Source of the DNA: Bacteriovorax stolpii
GTDB taxonomy: Bacteria > Bdellovibrionota > Bacteriovoracia > Bacteriovoracales > Bacteriovoracaceae
Assembly (NCBI GenBank): GCA_945890905.1
Contig: CAMDDI010000007.1
Span: forward strand, 1 to 24,974
Direction of reading: 5' to 3'
DNA length: 24,974 nt
Each line of letters begins with the position of its first letter. Positions within the stretch are counted from its first letter, which is position 1. Below, piece by piece: positions 14,608-21,892 of the stretch. The notes below the pieces were generated by a model, which had not been told where the DNA came from, searched no databases, and was given only the letters and a program-made list of their open reading frames with translations. Position numbers and translations under genes: made by a program.

Positions 14608-15711
14608 ATGAATAAACTCTTACAACTCATCTGTATTCTCAGTTTATCCCTCTACTCAGTAGATTCTAGTGCCCAGATCTTTAAAATCAACATCACAGAC
14701 TATGATGGCGCGGATGCAGATCCTATTCTCAAAGCTTTGATTGATACTGAGATTATCAAAGTGCAAGATGAGGTCAATCAAGACCTTCCAAGTGCATCCC
14801 CTGACCGGCTCATGCAGGGTATGGCCAACTCATCAGTGATGGCAGGAAAAGGGATTGGAACTGATTACGCCTCAAAAATGAATGTGGTGCTCATCGGTGC
14901 TGGGGTGGGTGTTGGAGCGGATCTTACCAAAGATAAAACCACACAAGGTGATATCTCGGGTGTGGGTGTGGCCCCGGGATTAATCATCGGTGCAAATTTA
15001 GGGTTTCTGGATGCTGAGAGAATTCTTGGTATGGATACTGACCGCTTAAATATGTATGTGAACTATGCTGGCTATAACTACAATCATGTTTTAAATGATA
15101 AGCCTGATAAAAAATCTTCAATTGATGCCAAGATGAATGCCATGGGTACTCACTTTCGCTATGACTGGATTAAGGGCAATGATTCAAAACTTTTTGGTTG
15201 GGGTGGTGTAAAGTTTCACTTCGGCTATGAGTACAATAAAACTGAGATCACTTTTAAATCAAAAATTAACCAAGCGGTCAATACAACAAGTGGTGGTGCC
15301 ACTATCACTGGAACAATTACTGGATCTCCAGTTGCTACCATTACTTCGGCCACTCACTCGATCCCCCTGGCGCTCTCCACAGATTTTCAACTTTTGTATT
15401 TTTTAAGTTTTTATACTGGGCTAGGTGCTGACATCAACTTCGGTCAGGCCAAAGGTAAAGGATCTGTGAACGCCAATGAATCCACTGTTTCTTGTTCAGC
15501 CGGGGCCACTTGTACCGGTGCCGGTAACCCAGATATTAAAGTTCAACCCACGGCAAACATCAATGGCAAAGGCAGTGTTACTCCCTTCACTTTCCGGGCC
15601 CTCGCTGGTCTGCAATTCAATCTTCCTTGGACTCGCATTTTTGTTCAGGCCGATAAAGGTCTGGGAAATAATTTGATCGCCGCTACTGCCGGATTGCGAT
15701 TTGCTTTTTAA
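14608..15711 (+). CDS. Outer-membrane beta-barrel candidate
   Basis: 367-aa exported protein: signal peptide 1-22 (ends S-S-A, then Q-I-F-K). The body is glycine-rich with alternating hydrophobic/polar strands (for example V-V-L-I-G-A-G-V-G-V-G-A-D and W-G-G-V-K-F-H-F-G-Y-E-Y), and the protein ends A-G-L-R-F-A-F. A C-terminal Phe after an alternating strand is the usual outer-membrane barrel signature. A Thr/Gly-rich segment (about 225-255) and an S-C-S-A-G-A-T-C-T loop with two cysteines (about 293-301) look surface exposed. Family not recognised. The last 29 bases overlap the convergent nuclease gene. Confidence 0.8.
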   Translation: MNKLLQLICILSLSLYSVDSSAQIFKINITDYDGADADPILKALIDTEIIKVQDEVNQDLPSASPDRLMQGMANSSVMAGKGIGTDYASKMNVVLIGAGVGVGADLTKDKTTQGDISGVGVAPGLIIGANLGFLDAERILGMDTDRLNMYVNYAGYNYNHVLNDKPDKKSSIDAKMNAMGTHFRYDWIKGNDSKLFGWGGVKFHFGYEYNKTEITFKSKINQAVNTTSGGATITGTITGSPVATITSATHSIPLALSTDFQLLYFLSFYTGLGADINFGQAKGKGSVNANESTVSCSAGATCTGAGNPDIKVQPTANINGKGSVTPFTFRALAGLQFNLPWTRIFVQADKGLGNNLIAATAGLRFAF

Positions 15712-16222
15712 AGTGGTTCTTTAATTTTCGCCAATTCTTAGGTAATTGATAACCACTCCCGTTCCATAAACCTCTACGATGAGTCCTGGCCTCAGCATAG
15801 GCCTGAAGATAAACACTTTTCTCATGCTTTGAATGAAAAATGGCGTAGGGATAAAGGCCTGCACATCCATTTTGAATTAGCTTTAAACTGACCCCTTTAA
15901 TATCTCCCAAAAGTCGGCCATAAATGTCCTGCTTTTCAATTTGGAGAATGGGATGCTTAAATTCCTTTAGGACTTTTTGAGCGCATTGAAGGGCCACAGC
16001 TCCCGCATCTCCTCCTTGATAAAAGGGCTGACCTTTTTCCGGTGAATCAAGTTTTGAGAGTCGAAGTTTGAGAACTTGATTTCCATATTTTAAGTGAAGA
16101 GTGTCCCCATCCACAACTTTGAGAAGTTTCGCTTCATATTCAAGCGGATAAAGGTCTGTAAGATCTACCCGAGTCAGAAAAAGACTCAACAAAGGTAAGA
16201 GGATTTGGTAGGGTCGGCCCAT
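15683..16222 (-). CDS. Thermonuclease (SNase)-like protein
   Basis: 179-aa TNase-fold protein with an N-terminal hydrophobic anchor or signal (about residues 6-17). Calcium/active-site residues match staphylococcal nuclease: V-V-D-G-D-T (36-41), R54 five residues before D59, E62, and R103 in Y-G-R-L-L-G, equivalent to R35, D40, E43 and R87 as I recall them. It should cleave DNA or RNA phosphodiesters in the envelope or outside the cell. The ATG at 16222 is chosen because AAAGGA lies 6 bases upstream; the longer frame from 16291 adds a non-leader extension. Divergent from tgt. Confidence 0.88.
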   Translation of the reverse strand: MGRPYQILLPLLSLFLTRVDLTDLYPLEYEAKLLKVVDGDTLHLKYGNQVLKLRLSKLDSPEKGQPFYQGGDAGAVALQCAQKVLKEFKHPILQIEKQDIYGRLLGDIKGVSLKLIQNGCAGLYPYAIFHSKHEKSVYLQAYAEARTHRRGLWNGSGYQLPKNWRKLKNHFKKQIAIRQ

Positions 16223-16293
16223 AGAAAATCCTTTACTGGAAATGCCGGGGCCTTGTCCTCTGGAAAAAACTTTATGCCAAAGGTAGTTCAATT

Positions 16294-17430
16294 ATGAGTA
16301 CAGACGTACGTTCTGAAGTTAATCAACATTTTAAATTCACTCTCCAACACGTGGACAAGCATTGCGGTGCCCGTGCTGGAATTATTCACACTCCTCACGG
16401 TGATATTGAAACTCCAGTATTCATGCCCGTTGGTACTCACGGAGCGATTAAGGCCCTTCAGCCTAAAGAGCTTGTGGATATGAGTATCCAGATTCTTCTC
16501 TCGAACACCTATCATTTGCATCTCACTCCAGGATCAGAGCTCATTGCCAAGGCCGGGGGCCTTCATAAATTTATGGGCTGGGATCGTCCAATCCTCACAG
16601 ACTCAGGTGGCTTCCAAGTTTTTTCTCTTCAGAAAAATTCCATCACTGAAGAGGGTGCTAACTTTAAAGGGGCCAAAGGTGAGAACGTTCTTCTGACTCC
16701 CGAAATTTCAATTCAAGTTCAACAGAATTTAGGTTCAGATATCATGATGGCATTTGATGAATGTATTCCTTATCCGGCCACTGAAGCCTACGTGGCCAAT
16801 TCCATTGAGCGCACGCACCGCTGGCTTGATCGCTGTGTGAATGCATGGACTAATCCTAAGCAAGCTCTATTCGGAATCGTTCAAGGTGGAGTTTACGATA
16901 AGTACCGCGAAATCTGCATGGAAGAAGTGGTGAAGAGAAATCTTCCTGGTTACGCCATTGGTGGAGTTTCCGTTGGTGAAGGCCCTGAACACATGGAGAA
17001 AGTGGTGAAGTTCTCCGCTCCTCTCATGCCTAAAGATAAGCCACGTTATGTCATGGGTGTGGGAATGCCAGAAGATCTTTTAATGATCTGGGAGCATGGT
17101 GTGGATATGAGTGACTGTATCATTCCCACAAAATTTGGACGTGGAGGAACTCTGTTCACTAACCGTGGAAAAATTCGCATTGAGCATAAAAATTATCGCC
17201 GTGATTTTTTCCCCATTGAGCCCAATCTTAAAGATTACGTGAATACAAATTTCACTCGTGCCTATATAAAACATCTATTTGATTCAAATGAAATCTTAGG
17301 TCAAATTTTGGCCACTGCTCACAACATTTCTTTCTATAAATCCATGGCCACCCGGGCCCGTGAGGCCATCCTTGAAGATCGATACTTAGAATTTAAAAAG
17401 TCATTTCTTGATGGATACAAAAAAGACTAA
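16294..17430 (+). CDS. tgt: tRNA-guanine transglycosylase lacking the zinc cysteines
   Basis: 378-aa bacterial-type Tgt, which exchanges guanine-34 for preQ1 in GUN-anticodon tRNAs. Visible: D103-S-G-G-F-Q, A-F-D155-E-C157, G-I-V-Q-G-G (194-199), Y-A-I-G-G-V-S-V-G-E (220-229), and G-V-D271-M-S-D274-C-I-I-P-T-K. The PTR motif reads P-T-K and the F of D-M-F-D is S. At the C-terminal zinc site the usual C-x-C-x2-C-x25-H reads L312-x-D314-x2-N317-x25-H343: all cysteines are replaced, the histidine stays. The rest of that subdomain is well conserved (R-A-Y-I-K-H-L, N-E-I-L-G), so this is not a frameshift. Start: AAAGG site about 10 bases upstream. The stop overlaps the convergent gene by 4 bases. 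Confidence 0.93.
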   Translation: MSTDVRSEVNQHFKFTLQHVDKHCGARAGIIHTPHGDIETPVFMPVGTHGAIKALQPKELVDMSIQILLSNTYHLHLTPGSELIAKAGGLHKFMGWDRPILTDSGGFQVFSLQKNSITEEGANFKGAKGENVLLTPEISIQVQQNLGSDIMMAFDECIPYPATEAYVANSIERTHRWLDRCVNAWTNPKQALFGIVQGGVYDKYREICMEEVVKRNLPGYAIGGVSVGEGPEHMEKVVKFSAPLMPKDKPRYVMGVGMPEDLLMIWEHGVDMSDCIIPTKFGRGGTLFTNRGKIRIEHKNYRRDFFPIEPNLKDYVNTNFTRAYIKHLFDSNEILGQILATAHNISFYKSMATRAREAILEDRYLEFKKSFLDGYKKD

Positions 17431-19946
17431 AAAAATCTTCTCTGAAGGGCCGCTCTTCTTGCCGCGGCCCTTTCAAGCAATTTTTCATATGTGAGCTGGA
17501 GTCTGAAGGCCATATCATTTTGAGATATCTCAAATGCGGCTTCCTCTTCACCTTTTGACCAATCTTGTTTGACACAACGGTTACGTTGAAAACTTTGATA
17601 TATTTCTGTAACACGGTTACCTTGGGGATAGAGAACTGTACAATCAGCTTTGAGTCTTTGGGCCCGGGCAAGGATGGAAGTATCTAAACTATCATAAATT
17701 CTTTGAGTGAATACTTCCTTTGAAGCATTTAGCCATCTTAAAAATTCAGGAGTCGTAGATATATTAAAACAGATCTCTGAAGTAATAAATTCTCTAAAGA
17801 GATCTTTTTTCAAATGATAGATTGGTGTGAAATTAATTATCCTAAGAGCTGCTTCTCGACAACTGGGAGCAATCTGCGCAGGATTAATCCAAGTGAGATC
17901 TTGAAGCAATCGAGTACGGATAGCACTATGATCTCCTCTGACTAAGATTAATGCTGCCTGTTTTTCAAGAATTGATTCTTGTAGGTGAAGATCTTGAAGT
18001 TTATATTGAAATACCTGTCTAACTTCTCTTAAGACCATATTCTTTTCAAATTCATCATCAATTTGCTCTCCATTAAAATCCAGTGAGTGACTTAAGTCTT
18101 GAACTTTCTGAAGATAATTCTCATTCAAGCAATTATAAATTGAGCTCACCATATAACCATTTCTGAGGGTAAAACTATTACCAGATGGAGGCAATTCATC
18201 ATTTGGAGAGATAGCCTTACAACTTTCCCAAAATACTTTTACGCTTTCATCCACGCGTTCTTGATTTGATTCAACCAGTATGCGGTAAAAATCAGTAACT
18301 TCTTTTTGTACTGACTCAAAGTTATAGAGACTGTAATAGAGATTGGCCAGCTGCGCCCTTTGGGCCTCATTGAATCTCAATTCACCCAATTTCTCTTCCA
18401 CTATTTGCTTAATTCCCAAATCAAAGCAGCCTTTCTGATCAGTATTCGTAAAGCATTGAAGGAATTTATTATTTGATATTTCGCTATCGTTTAAAAAAGC
18501 ATTAAAGAGCTTTATCTTGTCAAAGTATTCAGCATCGCTTTTTAAGGCTTCAAGACTAAAATCTAAAGCCTCTATAATTTTTTCTTTCACGGCCGCATCC
18601 CAAAGTGGGCGTTCAAAAGAACTGGCCAGTAGAGAGCAAGATTCAGGCTCTCTTAAAAGAGTTTGGGACTTTATCAATAGAGATAGATCCTGAGCTTTTC
18701 TAGCAAGACAATTCACCATGGGGCGAGAGAGAGAGATTGAGAGATCTTCGGGTTCAAAATAATCAGCTCGACTTAAACCGGGAGCTTCAGAACATTCACT
18801 GACGGAACTCAAAGTAGATCTCAAAACTTCAATGGAGGATTTTCCCAACCAAGATTTAAAGAATGATGATGTATCAAAAAGACGATCTTGAAAGTATCCG
18901 TTAGATACAAAATGCAGATGCTCACTTGAGATCTTGGGCTTTGTCCTTTCCCCATCAAGTCTAAAGTGCGCCAGAGTTTCAGCGAAGTTTTCCTGAGGTG
19001 ATAAACCTGCGTACTCTGTGACCCGCTGCACTCCAGGTAGTGGAATCCATTTTCTGATGACTACATTGGACGCATCTGTGGATTCTTCTCGGCGAAAGCC
19101 AGATAGGGCAAGATAGTCATTTTCATGAGAGCGATATAATTTCGATATTTTTTTCCCTTCTGCATAGTCGATGTGATGATCTAGCTCATGAGTAACCGCA
19201 ATGTAGAAATGGCCTTGATCCGGATGTCTTCCAAAAACTAAGCACAAATCAGAGAGAACAATCCAACCCGCTGTATAGGCCAGACCACAAGTGTCGTTCG
19301 GTACATTTTCGATGAGTTCTCCGCGTGGAACACGATGAATTTCTTTGAGATCCCGCAAATTTGTATAAGGCTCTTTAAGCATAAGTGAGAGGCGCCAAAA
19401 TCCATAAAGTTCTTGATCACTGTAGAGATACTTATCAAAACTAATTTTCTTACCTTGATATTCACCGGGGTTAGGTGAATTTTGAACCGGTAATTTATTA
19501 TCTGCAACTAAGAGGTGGCCAAATTTTAGGTACCAAATATAATGAACAAAGCCCGCGACATGATTTTCTTTTCCATAAATTTTATTAAACAGACAGGGAA
19601 CATCCCCACAGCTTGAGAAATTAAAATTTCCTAAGCGGGTTCCATATTTGGAGAGAAAACTCTGCTGGGCCAAGGGAAGTGAAGCTAAATCTAAATGCTG
19701 CCATTTACCAGTTGCATTGCCAGATTTTGGATACTGACTCTCAAGCTCTTTGATTTGGGCCTTTAGAGTATCCACATTGAAAGTATCTTTGAGACAATTC
19801 TGGGGGGCCAAGCTGGCAAGTTTTCTTTCTAAAGAAACTACTGTTGAGGGTTTCCATTTTGAAAGCAAAGTTTCGTGACTTTTCTCAGTCTGACAGGAGA
19901 AGAAAAGAACGAGAAAAATGAAGAGAATATACTTATTCTTTAGCAT
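17427..19946 (-). CDS. Large exported HExxH metallopeptidase candidate
   Basis: 839-aa exported protein, probably a lipoprotein (F-F-S-C18, an imperfect lipobox with Phe at -3). The motif T-H253-E-L-D-H257-H-I-D-Y is a zinc HExxH. E319 and E323 in P-Q-E-N-F-A-E-T-L-A-H are candidates for a gluzincin-style third ligand, and a cysteine-bearing segment precedes the site. The C-terminal 500 residues are long, helical and cysteine-bearing, with no recognised domain. A peptidase role is inferred from the motif alone. It is the last gene of the minus-strand secreted cluster. It starts 14 bases inside the upstream lipoprotein gene, with AGGG 9 bases before the ATG, so it is co-translated with it. Confidence 0.8.
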   Translation of the reverse strand: MLKNKYILFIFLVLFFSCQTEKSHETLLSKWKPSTVVSLERKLASLAPQNCLKDTFNVDTLKAQIKELESQYPKSGNATGKWQHLDLASLPLAQQSFLSKYGTRLGNFNFSSCGDVPCLFNKIYGKENHVAGFVHYIWYLKFGHLLVADNKLPVQNSPNPGEYQGKKISFDKYLYSDQELYGFWRLSLMLKEPYTNLRDLKEIHRVPRGELIENVPNDTCGLAYTAGWIVLSDLCLVFGRHPDQGHFYIAVTHELDHHIDYAEGKKISKLYRSHENDYLALSGFRREESTDASNVVIRKWIPLPGVQRVTEYAGLSPQENFAETLAHFRLDGERTKPKISSEHLHFVSNGYFQDRLFDTSSFFKSWLGKSSIEVLRSTLSSVSECSEAPGLSRADYFEPEDLSISLSRPMVNCLARKAQDLSLLIKSQTLLREPESCSLLASSFERPLWDAAVKEKIIEALDFSLEALKSDAEYFDKIKLFNAFLNDSEISNNKFLQCFTNTDQKGCFDLGIKQIVEEKLGELRFNEAQRAQLANLYYSLYNFESVQKEVTDFYRILVESNQERVDESVKVFWESCKAISPNDELPPSGNSFTLRNGYMVSSIYNCLNENYLQKVQDLSHSLDFNGEQIDDEFEKNMVLREVRQVFQYKLQDLHLQESILEKQAALILVRGDHSAIRTRLLQDLTWINPAQIAPSCREAALRIINFTPIYHLKKDLFREFITSEICFNISTTPEFLRWLNASKEVFTQRIYDSLDTSILARAQRLKADCTVLYPQGNRVTEIYQSFQRNRCVKQDWSKGEEEAAFEISQNDMAFRLQLTYEKLLERAAARRAALQRRFF

Positions 19947-20367
19947 ATTCGATCACCCTGAGTATTGTATTTGAGCCTTCAATATAAATAACACTTATCC
20001 CCTGCGCCCTACATTGCAATTCGATTTCCTGACCCTCATGTCCAGATTGGGGAAGTTTGCGCTCAGTGGATTCGCAGTCTTTGAATTGATGCTTCCAGAA
20101 AAGAAGATTTTTTTCATCCGCCTGGGGATTTTTAAAAGAACTCACCACAACGTCATTAGTGACTTGATATTTTTCTTGTTCCGGATAGATGAGAATTTCT
20201 CCTCGATTTCCATCAAGCTTTTCAATTGAAGTAGGCTCCCCTTTTTGGGAGATTAAATCTGCTTCAGATATTTTACCGTAAACTGTTTTTCCCTTCTGCA
20301 GTTCAAAACCACAAGAGGTGAAAAAAATTAGGCTTAAAATTAGAAGAGGGCCCATGGATTTGTCCAT
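19933..20367 (-). CDS. Predicted lipoprotein of unknown function
   Basis: 144-aa exported protein; leader ends F-T-S-C19-G-F, a near-consensus lipobox. The mature part is about 125 residues, with two cysteines (K-D-C-E and L-Q-C-R) that may pair. Two ATGs are possible, 20367 and four codons later (20355). GAGGG lies 3 bases before the first and 15 before the second, so I keep the first. It overlaps the metallopeptidase gene by 14 bases and follows the EF-hand lipoprotein after 48 bases. A partner or inhibitor of the peptidase is conceivable but unsupported by motif. Confidence 0.75.
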   Translation of the reverse strand: MDKSMGPLLILSLIFFTSCGFELQKGKTVYGKISEADLISQKGEPTSIEKLDGNRGEILIYPEQEKYQVTNDVVVSSFKNPQADEKNLLFWKHQFKDCESTERKLPQSGHEGQEIELQCRAQGISVIYIEGSNTILRVIEYAKE

Positions 20368-20415
20368 AGACCCTCATCGGAAAAATACCTGACAACTTTA
20401 GTCTCATACTTAGAT

Positions 20416-21042
20416 TCAAGGACTTAAGTGAAGAACTCCACACGCCATGGGCAGAGAGAGGTTAATGGCCCGACCGTTAGTTGTGGCCACTGTAGAAGGT
20501 AAATTGGCCGAAGCATAAACCCCATGAACCACCACAACTCTGCCTTCAAGGTTCAAAGAATCTTTTTGCAATTCATTCATCAGCACTGAATACTTCACTG
20601 AGTTGCTGTAAATGAATGGTCCACCACGCAGGAAATTTCCTTCAGTGAGAGATGAAAGATTTGAATCCATTGGGAACAGAATATCTTGAGTAGATTCTAG
20701 CATTTCCACTTCATCAATGTAGCCGTCTCCGTTTGTATCGTCACTCATAGTAGGACAAGCAGAGCCGTTGTGAAGATTTTGAATGTGAACAACTGAAGCA
20801 TCATCTTCAAGTTGAGTTTTAACCTGAATGATTTGTCCAATATATCTCACTTCGGTCTGACCACTTGGAATAAAACCTGAAACAGTATTATTCAAAGGAC
20901 GAAGAGTTGCGAGATAAGTTTTATCTCCAGATGGTGTGATTTGTTCTTCTTGCTGTTTTTCAATACTTGAATGACTACCACCACTAGAACTATTGCCGCA
21001 TGAAAGGACACTAAGAAGAATGAGCAAAAATATTAATCTCAT
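20416..21042 (-). CDS. Lipoprotein with a canonical EF-hand-type loop
   Basis: 208-aa lipoprotein (lipobox V-L-S-C15, then Ser/Gly-rich linker). Residues 102-113, D-T-N-G-D-G-Y-I-D-E-V-E, fit a calcium-binding EF-hand/dockerin loop at every ligand position (1, 3, 5, 9 and 12). The surrounding beta-rich sequence, with V-H-I-Q-N-L-H-N-G-S-A-C before the loop and V-V-V-V-H-G-V then M-A-C-G-V-L at the end, faintly recalls CHRD or Cu/Zn-SOD-like folds; I do not assign either. An AGGAAAGGA ribosome site is present, and the ATG overlaps the TGA of the glutaminase gene (ATGA). Confidence 0.8.
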   Translation of the reverse strand: MRLIFLLILLSVLSCGNSSSGGSHSSIEKQQEEQITPSGDKTYLATLRPLNNTVSGFIPSGQTEVRYIGQIIQVKTQLEDDASVVHIQNLHNGSACPTMSDDTNGDGYIDEVEMLESTQDILFPMDSNLSSLTEGNFLRGGPFIYSNSVKYSVLMNELQKDSLNLEGRVVVVHGVYASANLPSTVATTNGRAINLSLPMACGVLHLSP

Positions 21043-21854
21043 AAATTTCCTTTCCTAAAGGCCCGGCCACGAATTCCACTCACTTCAAAATCATTAAAAC
21101 CTGAGCGATAAATCTGATTTTCCATATCCGCGAGTTCTTCAGGTGAGTGGTAGTACATGCTATCGATCATCATGTAGCAATCTTCGGTCTGAGGATTCAC
21201 ATCATATTCTGAAAATTTGTCGGTCATCTTGCAGGCACGTTTTGAATACACTAAAAGATCAGTCCAAGTTTTGATTGGGACCGGACGATCAGTGTAGCGG
21301 TAATCAAGCACACGTTGACCAACGCTTCCATCACTTTCGGCCACAGAGACTAATGGGGCCACATGGAACCACCACTTAAAGCGGTTGCGAGTAATGTATG
21401 AAGCAGTAAAGAAGGTAAAAACTTTTTGAGTTTTAATTCCATTATTTTTGAACTCATCGTATGACCAAACATGTGCACGGTCCGAGCATTCAGAAATTCT
21501 TTTAAATTTTGGATTAAGACGGTTAAACATAACCTTTGCTGCTGCTTGGCTGATGACAGTTGGCTCAAAAGCAGGCTTTTCTGCAATGACTAAACTGGGT
21601 GTAAAGTTTTCTGCAGCCACTTGGTTGATTTTGAAGACAGATTCAAGAGAATTAGTACTACCGACATTTAACTCTACAGTTGCCCCTCGAGCAGCTTCTA
21701 GTTCGGCCTTGAAGGTATCCCCTTTCAGAAATACCACACGGCCTGTATCTAATTTAAGAAGCGAAGATTCTACATCCACGATTCGGCCTGAGATGACCTC
21801 TGCCATCGCCAAATTTGCTATGAAGAAAAAAGATATCCATAAAGTTTTCAGCAT
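21039..21854 (-). CDS. Exported protein-glutaminase-like enzyme
   Basis: 271-aa precursor: signal peptide 1-18 (A-M-A, then E-V-I), a propeptide-like beta region (about 20-95), then a catalytic domain resembling Chryseobacterium protein glutaminase (Gln_deamidase_2 family). S-E-C123-S-D-R-A-H-V-W, W-W-F-H164-V-A-P-L-V and L-D184-Y-R-Y-T give a Cys-His-Asp triad with spacings 41 and 20, the same as the Cys41-His82-Asp102 I recall for that enzyme. It would deamidate glutamine side chains of proteins to glutamate outside the cytoplasm. GGAG site before the ATG. It lies 38 bases after the transglutaminase gene. Confidence 0.8.
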   Translation of the reverse strand: MLKTLWISFFFIANLAMAEVISGRIVDVESSLLKLDTGRVVFLKGDTFKAELEAARGATVELNVGSTNSLESVFKINQVAAENFTPSLVIAEKPAFEPTVISQAAAKVMFNRLNPKFKRISECSDRAHVWSYDEFKNNGIKTQKVFTFFTASYITRNRFKWWFHVAPLVSVAESDGSVGQRVLDYRYTDRPVPIKTWTDLLVYSKRACKMTDKFSEYDVNPQTEDCYMMIDSMYYHSPEELADMENQIYRSGFNDFEVSGIRGRAFRKGNL

Positions 21855-21892
21855 GTTTTTTACTCCGTTAAAAAAATGTGAATATGTAATGC

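Noticed and set aside
16223..16291. Longer start for the thermonuclease
   Set aside because: The inner ATG has AAAGGA at good spacing and gives a hydrophobic N-terminus. The extension runs to within 2 bases of the tgt start and has no ribosome site.
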